This document shows, one piece after another, positions 54,707 through 62,788 of a DNA stretch of 64,000 nt. The notes under the pieces were generated by a model. The model worked only from the letters and a program-made list of their open reading frames with translations, was not told the DNA's origin and made no database searches. Within the stretch, counting starts at the first letter, position 1, and every line of letters begins with the position of its first letter. Both the position numbers and the translations under genes were made by a program. Where the stretch lies: assembly GCA_963711375.1 (NCBI GenBank), contig CAVQDV010000005.1, forward strand, positions 2,294,001-2,358,000. Reading direction: 5' to 3'. Source of the stretch: CAVQDV01 sp963711375 (GTDB lineage Bacteria > Pseudomonadota > Gammaproteobacteria > Coxiellales > Coxiellaceae).

Positions 54707-55453
54707 TAACTCTGGTGGATTGGATTTACTGCTAAGGTAATCCGAGCGAAAAAAGCTTCAAAAAACCGATATTAATTGACTATTCCCGATCTTTTTTCCC
54801 AGTGTTATTGATGGTATTAATTATTCGTTCGTTCATGGCGCAGCCCTATCGCGTGCCCAGCGGTTCCTTGCATCCCACCGTTATTCCTGGCGATTTAATG
54901 TTGGTGAATCAGTTTTCGTATGGTTTGCATTTACCCGTTTGGTATACAAAAATTATGTCAAATGGAACCCTCAGCACGGGCAAATTGCCCTATTTTATTG
55001 GCCAGTAAATCCAAAAGTAACTTTCGTTAAGCGCGTCATTGGAGTTCCGGGCGATCATATTAGTTATATCAATAAAGTACTTTTTATGAATGGAAAAGAA
55101 GCTACGCAAACTCCTGCGGGAGACAGCACCGATTCGAATGGTCCTTTAAGTGGTCAGTAAAGGTGATGGAAGAAGATTTAGATGGCGTTAAGCACAAAAT
55201 ATTCGTTTGCGATGCGGATTCCGTTAATTGCCCGAATAATGATGCGCACAATTTTTATAATCTCGTGGTGCCACCAGGTGAATATTTTATGATGGGTGAT
55301 AATCGCGATAATAGCGATGATTCTCGAGATTGGGGAATGGTTCCCGCAAAATATTTAATCGGAAAAGCCATGTTTGTATTTTTAAATTGGGATCCAAATC
55401 CCCCGCATTGGTATAACAAAATTCGATTTGACAGAATCGGCACGAAACTCTAA
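54651..55453 (+). pseudogene. lepB: Signal peptidase I, multiply frameshifted
   Basis: Membrane serine protease that removes signal peptides. The joined reading frames give a normal-length LepB. The N-terminus is MNLDFPAILVI, followed by a transmembrane helix (FFPVLLMVLIIRSFMAQPYR), the catalytic-Ser motif VPSGSLHPTV, the catalytic-Lys region FVKRVIGVPGDH, and MMGDNRDNSDDSRDWG, ending RIGTKL. Frame breaks occur near 54683 (in-frame TAG), between 54700 and 54760 (including a short A-run), near 54967 (GGAACC) and near 55158 (CAGTAAAGG). Each is repaired by a single base. All motifs are intact, so inactivation is very recent or the breaks are sequencing errors. lepB is normally essential. Confidence 0.9.
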
Positions 55454-55490
55454 TGCGGGAAAGGGGCATTAAATCAGGGTGAGCGGTGCA

Positions 55491-56882
55491 TCAAACCATC
55501 TTTTCGGGAATTACAGCCTTATCAAATTCCAAAGCCGTCAAATATTTCAATTCCACACAGGCCATTTTTAAGCTCGTACCATCAGCATAAGCTTTCTTCG
55601 CAATTTTTGCCGCTTTATCATAGCCAATAATCGGATTTAATGCCGTCACCAACATTAATGAATGATCCAAATGCTCCTTAATGCGTTTTAAATTCGCCTC
55701 AATTCCTACAACACAGTGCTGAGTAAACGAACGACTCGCATCGGCCAGTAAATAAATCGACTGAATTAAATTAAAAATCATTACAGGCTTGTACACATTT
55801 AATTCGAAATTTCCTTGAGATCCTGCAAAACTTATCGTCGCATCATTTCCATAAACTTGTGTGCAAACCATCGTTAAGGCTTCCGACTGAGTAGGATTCA
55901 CTTTTCCCGGCATAATTGAAGATCCCGGTTCATTTTCAGGAATGGTAATTTCGCCTATGCCGCAGCGCGGGCCAGAAGAAAGCCAACGAATATCATTCGC
56001 AATTTTCATGAGCGAGCAAGCCAAGGTTTTTAAAACGCCACTGGTCAGCACAATTTCATCATGAGCGGCGAGGGCCGCAAATTTATTCGCCGCAGAAATA
56101 AAAGGTAGCTCGGTAATGTCCGAAATATATTTAGCACAAGTGACGGCAAATTTGGGATGCGTATTAAGACCCGTTCCAACCGCTGTGCCACCAATGGCAA
56201 GTCTATATAAATGCGGTAAAACATCGTTTAAGGCGCTTAAGTTTGCATTTAATTGTGAAACATATCCTGAAAATTCTTGCCCTAACGTTAAAGGCACCGC
56301 ATCTTGTAAATGCGTACGACCAATTTTCACGATTTTGGCAAATTTCTGTTGCTTATTTTCCAGCGCATCACGAAGCCCTTTAATTGCTGGCACTAAATTA
56401 TGGGTGATCATTTCAACGGCCGCAATGTGCATTGCCGTTGGGAAAGTATCATTTGAAGATTGCGACATATTAACGTCATCATTTGGATGAATGGGCTCTT
56501 TACTGCCGAGAACGCCGCCTGCAATTTCTATCGCACGATTTGCGATGACTTCGTTAGCATTCATATTGGTTTGAGTGCCAGAGCCTGTTTGCCAGATGCT
56601 TAAGGGAAAATGGTTATAGAGGTCGCCATTGATGACTTCATCTGCTGCTTGCGAAATTAAATTCGCTTTTTCCTTGCTCAGTTTTTTCAATTTAAGGTTG
56701 GAAAGTGCCGCTGCCTTTTTCAAAATCCCAAACGCGCGAATGAGTTCTGGGGGCATTTTTTCACGGCCAATCGCAAAATAATGCAAAGAGCGCTGCGTTT
56801 GCGCACCACCATAATGGTCCGCATCAACGGCTATTTCGCCCATGGAATCCCTTTCAATTCTTGTCTTTTGTGTTGTCGACAT
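55491..56882 (-). CDS. fumC: Fumarate hydratase class II
   Basis: Interconverts fumarate and malate in the TCA cycle; iron-independent, heat-stable type. The 463-aa product carries SGTQTNMNANEV, HPNDDVNMSQSSNDTFPTAMH (21 residues in the protein, near 135), TALNPIIGYDKAA and the family signature GSSIMPGKVNPTQ with the catalytic Ser on the mobile loop. Length is normal. It is convergent with the lepB relic, and tRNA-Arg lies 21 bases upstream on the same strand. Confidence 0.96.
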   Translation of the reverse strand: MSTTQKTRIERDSMGEIAVDADHYGGAQTQRSLHYFAIGREKMPPELIRAFGILKKAAALSNLKLKKLSKEKANLISQAADEVINGDLYNHFPLSIWQTGSGTQTNMNANEVIANRAIEIAGGVLGSKEPIHPNDDVNMSQSSNDTFPTAMHIAAVEMITHNLVPAIKGLRDALENKQQKFAKIVKIGRTHLQDAVPLTLGQEFSGYVSQLNANLSALNDVLPHLYRLAIGGTAVGTGLNTHPKFAVTCAKYISDITELPFISAANKFAALAAHDEIVLTSGVLKTLACSLMKIANDIRWLSSGPRCGIGEITIPENEPGSSIMPGKVNPTQSEALTMVCTQVYGNDATISFAGSQGNFELNVYKPVMIFNLIQSIYLLADASRSFTQHCVVGIEANLKRIKEHLDHSLMLVTALNPIIGYDKAAKIAKKAYADGTSLKMACVELKYLTALEFDKAVIPEKMV

Positions 56883-56903
56883 TTTTTTTCCCTTGGTTAA
56901 TAC

Positions 56904-56977
56904 TGCCCCAAGCAGGAGTCGAACCTGCCACCTGTCCCTTAGGAGGGGACCGCTCTATCCACCTGAGCTATTGAGGC
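56904..56977 (-). tRNA. tRNA-Arg (anticodon CCT)
   Basis: The minus strand folds into a full cloverleaf. The acceptor is GCCTCAA/TTGGGGC, the D stem GCTC/GAGC, the anticodon stem GTCCC/GGGAC around loop CTCCTAA (anticodon CCT, reading AGG), and the T arm GCAGG-TTCGACT-CCTGC. It is 74 nt with discriminator A. The next bases are GTA, so the 3' CCA is not encoded and must be added by tRNA nucleotidyltransferase. Confidence 0.95.
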
Positions 56978-57153
56978 AATTTTTTATCCATCATAATTAG
57001 CCCTAGTCCCGAACGCAAGCGATGGCTGGGTCGAGGTCCTAAGCTTTTGAACTTGATCGCTTTACTATCCGATTAAAATTGAATGTAAATATATTGAAAT
57101 TCATGTAGTTATGTTGTAAAATTGATGTTTATTCATCAGATAGCAGGTGTTGT

Positions 57154-58206
57154 ATGCGCGCTCAAAAAAATCTAGAGTCAATTCAGCTATTAAAAGACGG
57201 TTTAATTTATTATTCTTTTTATGATAAAGACAAGCCAAATTATATTTTTGCTAATTATTGGAATGAAGCTCAGCCTTTGATAATAAATCGCATAAAATAC
57301 AAGACACCTGAGCATTATTTTCAATCCCAAAAATTCCTTCCTAGCTCTAAAGAACATAATGCAATTTGTAATGCTGTTAATGCCGACGAAGCCCGTGTAT
57401 TGGCTGGCAAGCTATTCAACGAACAGAATCAAACGCCACAAACACTAGCAAAATGGCGAACTGGAAATCCAGCTGGCGGTCAGGTCGCCATGCTAAACGT
57501 TGTTAGAGCACGTCTAAAAGACCTAACTTTTCGTGAGAATCTTTTGGCAACTCGAAATGCTTATATACTGGAAGATACCTACAAGGGGCCAGGCGGTAAA
57601 GCTGATGCTATATGGGGCGGGGGTGCTGATGGTATGGGCGAAAATAAATTAGGCCTAGCTCTCATGCAAGTTCGTAATGAGGAGCGAGGTGTTAAAGTTG
57701 ATCTGGATCAGTTACGCGAGATTGCAAGACAGGAGCGAGCTGAGATAGATAGAAATTTAGGTGGCTCTGATGCAACGAAAGGCAAGCCTCTTTCTGAAAT
57801 TCGTGACTTACTGGCAAATCGGTCAAGCAAAACCCATAGTGTTGCTCCAGTAGCTGGAAAAGAACCCAGACCTGCTGCAGGAGCCCCGAATTTTTTCCCT
57901 CCTAAAAGGAATGCTGGTGTGCAGAATCTGCGAGAAAATGAAGAGCAGCTATTTGCGAAAGTGCTAACCGAAGTCTCTAATTTTCGAGTTCCGTCGGAAA
58001 TAAAAAAAGATTTGACTGAAATAGTTAATAATTATCGCGAAGGTATAGCCCAAGCTAGAGATAGTGATAAGCCTTACGAAGACGCCTGTGCTAAGCTCTC
58101 CCAAAATTATGGTCTTGATCATCCGATCTCGAAGGCTGTAATACCTCTGCTACAAGAAATAGCGGATGCTGTCGCAAAAAATAATCGCAGTTTTGAGAAG
58201 CAGTAG
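57154..58206 (+). CDS. NADAR-domain protein (YbiA-like) with C-terminal extension
   Basis: A 350-aa protein. Residues about 15-172 form a NADAR (DUF1768, YbiA-type) domain: IYYSFYDKDKPNYIFANYWN, the YKTPEHYFQSQKF motif, ALLATRNAYILEDT-like strand and helix, and IWGGGADGMGENKLGLALMQVR. NADAR proteins are N-glycosidases that act on ADP-ribose-related or riboflavin-pathway substrates, and some reverse ADP-ribosylation. The extra 180 residues are charged and helical, with a Pro/Ala-rich break (VAPVAGKEPRPAAGAPNFF) and no domain I know. It lies beside a tRNA gene and is AT-rich upstream, suggesting an accessory gene. Either a metabolite-repair or a host-directed role is possible. Confidence 0.8.
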   Translation: MRAQKNLESIQLLKDGLIYYSFYDKDKPNYIFANYWNEAQPLIINRIKYKTPEHYFQSQKFLPSSKEHNAICNAVNADEARVLAGKLFNEQNQTPQTLAKWRTGNPAGGQVAMLNVVRARLKDLTFRENLLATRNAYILEDTYKGPGGKADAIWGGGADGMGENKLGLALMQVRNEERGVKVDLDQLREIARQERAEIDRNLGGSDATKGKPLSEIRDLLANRSSKTHSVAPVAGKEPRPAAGAPNFFPPKRNAGVQNLRENEEQLFAKVLTEVSNFRVPSEIKKDLTEIVNNYREGIAQARDSDKPYEDACAKLSQNYGLDHPISKAVIPLLQEIADAVAKNNRSFEKQ

Positions 58207-58248
58207 ACTTGATCCAGGATGACACCCTGACGCTTAGCTGATATTATC

Positions 58249-58267
58249 CCCCTCTAAATTCGAGGGG
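58249..58267 (+). promoter_or_regulatory. Hairpin sequestering the Shine-Dalgarno of pump 2
   Basis: CCCCTC (58249-58254) pairs with GAGGGG (58262-58267) across a 7-base loop. The GAGGGG arm is the ribosome-binding site of the adaptor gene, whose ATG is at 58276. The fold would hide it and limit translation. Confidence 0.55.
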
Positions 58268-58275
58268 TCTTTGCA

Positions 58276-59397
58276 ATGAGTTCGACGAAGCCGATGAATC
58301 CGATGAAGAAGCGGATGATCATCATCATTTCTGTGTTGGTCGTAATTTTTGGTGGTACTTTTGGTTGGAATGCTCTCAAAGCGCATTTTATTAAATCGTA
58401 TTTTAAAAATTTTCATCCCCCTGCAGTATCCGTAAGCACTTATAAAGTAGAGCCTCAAAACTGGGAGTCAACGCTAAGAGCTGTGGGATCGGTTGTCGCA
58501 CAAAATAGTGTCAACGTGACTGCACAAGCCCGTGGACAAATCTTAAAATTCTACTTTAAATCCGGGCAAAATGTTAAAAAAGGCGATGCTTTAATTCAAT
58601 TGGACGATGCCATTGATCAGCAAGCTTTACGCGATGATCAGGCGCAATTGAACCTGGCTCGATTGACCTTAACCCGCTATCAAGAATTAACAAAATTAGG
58701 TGCCATCGCCAAAAACGAAACCGATACTGCTAAAGCGAATTTCGTTAAAACCCAAACCGCACTAGAAACCGATCAATTAAATATTAGCTATAAAAAAGTG
58801 ACAGCGCCGTTTGATGGAAAAGCTGGCATACGTCAAGTGAATATTGGGCAATTTGTAAATCCTGGTGATGCGCTGGTGAGCTTGCAATCTATTGCCCCCA
58901 TTTTTGTGGATTTTAATTTGCCAGAGCAAGCCTTAGCAAAAATTGCCGTTGGCGAAAGCGTGCAGGTTCAGGTGGATGCTTATCCTGGCCGTGTTTTTAC
59001 GGGAAAAATCATCGCTTTTAATTCCACGGTTGAAGTGAATACTCGAAATATTGCCGTGCGTGCGGAATTTGCTAATGCCGATCATTTATTGTATCCAGGC
59101 ACATTTGCAAAAGTGACCGTTTTAGTTTCGCAAGGCGGAAAGGTTATTAGTATTCCTCAAACGGCGGTCACCTATAATTTATACGGTGATATTGCCTATG
59201 TTGTAAAACACGATAAAGACAAAAAGGGAAAAGCACTTATAACGGCAAGCCAACGCGTTGTTGAAGTGGGTGAACGTAAAGGTGATTTCGTGCAAATTAC
59301 CAAGGGCATTTCTCCCGGCGATGAAGTGATTACTTCTGGCGAAATGAATTTGCATAACAACAGCCCCATTGCGATAAGTCATGCGAAAATTTACTGA
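58276..59397 (+). CDS. RND efflux periplasmic adaptor (MFP/HlyD family), pump 2
   Basis: A 373-aa adaptor with an N-terminal anchor helix (MIIIISVLVVIFGGTFGW), lipoyl halves (GQILKFYFKSGQNVKKGDAL and APFDGKAGIRQVNIGQFVNP), a helical hairpin and barrel domains ending with the MNLHNNSPI segment. It is homologous to the adaptor at 40802-41932. Its 3' end overlaps the permease start by 17 bases, so the two are coupled. No outer-membrane channel gene is present here, so the channel may be shared with pump 1. Confidence 0.94.
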   Translation: MSSTKPMNPMKKRMIIIISVLVVIFGGTFGWNALKAHFIKSYFKNFHPPAVSVSTYKVEPQNWESTLRAVGSVVAQNSVNVTAQARGQILKFYFKSGQNVKKGDALIQLDDAIDQQALRDDQAQLNLARLTLTRYQELTKLGAIAKNETDTAKANFVKTQTALETDQLNISYKKVTAPFDGKAGIRQVNIGQFVNPGDALVSLQSIAPIFVDFNLPEQALAKIAVGESVQVQVDAYPGRVFTGKIIAFNSTVEVNTRNIAVRAEFANADHLLYPGTFAKVTVLVSQGGKVISIPQTAVTYNLYGDIAYVVKHDKDKKGKALITASQRVVEVGERKGDFVQITKGISPGDEVITSGEMNLHNNSPIAISHAKIY

Positions 59398-62300
59398 TAT
59401 TTTTATTAATCGGCCTGTATTGGCCGTCGTCGTCAGCCTGCTTATTTTTGTCGTGGGCTTGAAGGCTATTTTTACGCTTCAGGTGCGCGAATATCCCAAA
59501 ATGGATAATACCGTTATTGCGGTAACAACCGCTTATCCTGGTGCCTCTGCTTCTGTTGTGCAAGGTTTTATTACAACACCATTAGAGCAGCAAATTGCGG
59601 GTGCGGAAGGCTTGGATTATATGACTTCCACCAGCAACGATGGCGTTAGCACGATTCAAGCTTTTATCCGTTTAAATTACGATCCCGAAAAAGCTTTTAC
59701 CAATGTGCTGAGCGAAGTGCAAAAAGCGAAGCAAAATTTGCCAAGACAAGCGCAAGAGCCCAGCGTTGAAAAATCCACTGGTGAACAATTTGCGCTAATG
59801 TATATGGCTTTTGACAGTCGCCACATGAGTCCCGAACAAATTACGAATTATGTCTCGCGTGTTGTGGTGCCGGAATTACAAACCGTTTCAGGTGTCGGGC
59901 AAGTTCAAGTCTTAGGTGGCCGAACTTTTGCGATGCGAATTTGGCTTGATACGGAAAAAATGGCCGGGCTTGGGGTTACGGCATCCGATGTTTATGCGGC
60001 TTTGCAAAGTAAAAATGTTCCGGCAGCCGCGGGACATACACAGGGAAAATATATTGAAATCGGCATAAAACCTGAAACAGATCTGAATACGGTCAGCGGC
60101 TTTGAGAATATAGTCGTTAAAGAGGGTGCCAATGGTGCGGCGGTGCATTTAAAAGATGTCTCGCGAATTAAATTGGGTTCAGAGGATTATGATTCATCCG
60201 TTTATTTTAATGGAGAAAAGGCCGTATTTTTAGGCATTTTTCCAACTCCCACCGCAAATCCTTTGTCCACCATTACCGCTGTGCGTGCAAAAATTCCAGA
60301 GCTGAGCGGGCAATTTCCTTCCGCCTTAAAAGAAAAAATTGTCTGGGATGCCACACGTTATATTCGCTCCTCGATTAATGAAGTGATCAAAACCATTTTT
60401 GAGGCCACCCTTATCGTTATCTTGGTGATTTATTTATTTTTGGGCTCTTGGCGAACGGTGATTATTCCTATCATTACCATTCCTTTATCCTTAATTGGTG
60501 TTGCTGCTTTAATGCAAATGCTGGGATATTCGCTGAATTTATTGACGCTATTGGCAATGGTGCTCGCCATCGGAATGGTCGTTGATGATGCCATAGTGGT
60601 CGTCGAAAATATTTATCGACATATTGAAGAGGGTTTAAGTCCTTTGGCTGCAGCTTTAAAAGGAGCCTCTGAGATTGCGACACCCATTATTACCATGACG
60701 ATAACCTTGGCGGCGGTTTATACGCCAATCGGATTTATGGGCGGACTTACAGGAGCCTTATTTAAAGAATTTGCCTTCACTTTAGCTGCCGCCGTGGTGA
60801 TTTCGGGAATCATCGCGCTGACTCTTTCGCCAATGATGTGCTCGAGATTTTTATCCATGAATATTGGCGAATTAAAATTTGTAAAATTCGTGGATTCCTG
60901 CTTTGAAAAGCTGAAATTTATCTATAAAAATTTATTAATGGATGCCATCAATTATCGGCCGGCGACGCTATTATTTGCCTTTGTCGTGCTGTTAAGTTGC
61001 TATTTTTTGTATAGCACGTCCTCAAAAGAATTAGCACCTGGCGAAGATCAGGGCATTGTCTTTACGATAGCGCAAGGGCCAGAAACGGCCACACTGGATT
61101 ATATGGAGAAATTCACGAATCAATTTAATACGATTTATCGCCATGTAAAATCCTGGTCTGATTATTTTATTGTGAATGGTGCCAATGGAACCAATTCCAG
61201 TTTTGCAGGCTTAATTTTAAAGCCTTGGAATGAGCGCAAAGAATCACAGGATAAAGTGAATGCTTATGTGAATGGGCAATATCAAAAAATTCCTGCGCTA
61301 CAAATTATGGCAATTCCCTTGCCGGCTTTGCCCACCGCGGGTTCTGGAATGCCGATTCAATTTGAAATTACTTCAACCGCTTCGCTACGAAAAATTTATC
61401 CCATGATGGAAAAAATCGTAAGCAATGCACAAAAAAGCGGGATGTTTATGTTTGTTTTTGGGGGCTTAAAATTCGATAAACCCGAAATGGATCTCATCAT
61501 TGATCGCGCCAAGGCCGCTCAATTGAATATTGGTATTGATACCATCGCGGAATCCTTGGCCACTTCTTTTGGCGGGAATTATGTGAATTGGTTTTCGATG
61601 GATAATCAAAGCTATCAAGTGATTCCACAGGTGGAGCATCGATTTCGTTATAATCCCGAAGATTTAAGTAAGGTTTATGTACGAACGGGTAATCAAAATT
61701 TGGTATCCCTAGACACCGTGGCTAAAATTAAATATGACATAGAACCCAATTCTCGAACTCGGTTTCAACAGCTAAATTCCGCTGAAATTTCAGGGATGAC
61801 GATTCCAGGTGTCACGATAGGACAGGGGCTAGCCTATTTATCGTCGCAAGCGAAACAATTATTACCCCCAGGAATGAGCTATAATTTTGCAGGTCAATCT
61901 CGTCAATATATGGAAGAAGGCAATGCCTTGCTTCTGACGTTTTTCTTTTCGATTATTATTATTTATCTCGTGTTAGCCGCACAATTTGAGAGTTTTCGCG
62001 ATCCTTTAATTATAATGGTGAGTGTGCCAATGGCCATTTCAGGTGCGCTTATTGGTGTGAATATTGGTTTAGCCACTTTAAATATTTACACTCAAATTGG
62101 CTTAATTACTCTTATAGGATTAATCAGCAAGCACGGTATTTTAATGGTAGATTTTGCAAAAAGCTTAAGGTCAAACCAGGATATTTCAGCTGAAGAGGCA
62201 ATAGTAGAGGCAGCCTCTATTCGTTTACGCCCCATTTTGATGACGACAGCCGCCATGATTTTAGGTGTTTTTCCGCTGATTTTAGCCAGCGGTGCCGGGG

Positions 62301-62464
62301 CGGTAAGCCGCCGCGACATCGGTTTGGTCATTGCCATGGGAATGTTGATTGGGACCTTATTCACGCTTTTTGTCGTGCCCGTTATTTACACCCTTAAAAC
62401 TAGGCAAATTCTAGTGTTTATTGGCTCCGTGGCCTTATTGGCATTTATCTTGTCGTTACTATAG
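59381..62464 (+). CDS. RND multidrug efflux permease (HAE1 family), pump 2
   Basis: A 1027-aa inner-membrane antiporter paralogous to the permease at 37652. It begins MRKFTDIFINRPVLAVVVSL, has the helix-4 proton-relay motif GMVVDDAIVVVENIYRHIEEG (21 residues near position 400), GFMGGLTGALFKEFAFTLA and SRRDIGLVIAMGMLIGT. An extra hydrophobic C-terminal helix (ILVFIGSVALLAFILSLL) ends the protein, which pump 1 lacks. Translation is coupled to the adaptor gene. Confidence 0.96.
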   Translation: MRKFTDIFINRPVLAVVVSLLIFVVGLKAIFTLQVREYPKMDNTVIAVTTAYPGASASVVQGFITTPLEQQIAGAEGLDYMTSTSNDGVSTIQAFIRLNYDPEKAFTNVLSEVQKAKQNLPRQAQEPSVEKSTGEQFALMYMAFDSRHMSPEQITNYVSRVVVPELQTVSGVGQVQVLGGRTFAMRIWLDTEKMAGLGVTASDVYAALQSKNVPAAAGHTQGKYIEIGIKPETDLNTVSGFENIVVKEGANGAAVHLKDVSRIKLGSEDYDSSVYFNGEKAVFLGIFPTPTANPLSTITAVRAKIPELSGQFPSALKEKIVWDATRYIRSSINEVIKTIFEATLIVILVIYLFLGSWRTVIIPIITIPLSLIGVAALMQMLGYSLNLLTLLAMVLAIGMVVDDAIVVVENIYRHIEEGLSPLAAALKGASEIATPIITMTITLAAVYTPIGFMGGLTGALFKEFAFTLAAAVVISGIIALTLSPMMCSRFLSMNIGELKFVKFVDSCFEKLKFIYKNLLMDAINYRPATLLFAFVVLLSCYFLYSTSSKELAPGEDQGIVFTIAQGPETATLDYMEKFTNQFNTIYRHVKSWSDYFIVNGANGTNSSFAGLILKPWNERKESQDKVNAYVNGQYQKIPALQIMAIPLPALPTAGSGMPIQFEITSTASLRKIYPMMEKIVSNAQKSGMFMFVFGGLKFDKPEMDLIIDRAKAAQLNIGIDTIAESLATSFGGNYVNWFSMDNQSYQVIPQVEHRFRYNPEDLSKVYVRTGNQNLVSLDTVAKIKYDIEPNSRTRFQQLNSAEISGMTIPGVTIGQGLAYLSSQAKQLLPPGMSYNFAGQSRQYMEEGNALLLTFFFSIIIIYLVLAAQFESFRDPLIIMVSVPMAISGALIGVNIGLATLNIYTQIGLITLIGLISKHGILMVDFAKSLRSNQDISAEEAIVEAASIRLRPILMTTAAMILGVFPLILASGAGAVSRRDIGLVIAMGMLIGTLFTLFVVPVIYTLKTRQILVFIGSVALLAFILSLL

Positions 62465-62470
62465 CACTCA

Positions 62471-62704
62471 CTATTTTCCACAATCGCGTTCATAAAGGCG
62501 CATTTCGGCCGCTCTTTCCGAGACCGAAACGCTTTTGCCATTGTTCGCACCTGGGCTGTGTGAGTGATAGCCGACATTGAGTGCCTCTTTCAGTTTGGTG
62601 CAATTGTAATGGGCTGAGGCATATAAGCGATTATGGTTGTAGGGCACATGCGCGCATCCTGTGAGCAATAAAACCCCGGTAATCAAGGCGGTTTTCTTTA
62701 GCAT
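62471..62704 (-). CDS. Small lipoprotein
   Basis: A 77-aa protein whose signal peptide (MLKKTALITGVLLLTGC) ends in a good lipobox LTGC, so the mature protein is a 61-residue lipoprotein. It has two further cysteines (HYNCTKL and ERDCGK) that could pair, and a polar middle. The function is unknown. It is convergent with the RND permease gene. Confidence 0.75.
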   Translation of the reverse strand: MLKKTALITGVLLLTGCAHVPYNHNRLYASAHYNCTKLKEALNVGYHSHSPGANNGKSVSVSERAAEMRLYERDCGK

Positions 62705-62788
62705 AGTGTTTCTCCTTTTATGCTGTTAATTATAAAGTATAACAAATTTGGGATAGCTTGAAAGCGTTTAGAACGGTATACTAGGCCC

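Noticed and set aside
55451..55471. TAATGC/GCATTA hairpin after lepB as a terminator
   Set aside because: Only six base pairs, no T-run on either strand; too weak to call.
57154..58206. DarT-NADAR toxin-antitoxin system
   Set aside because: No DarT-type ADP-ribosyltransferase gene lies on either side; neighbours are a tRNA and an efflux pump.
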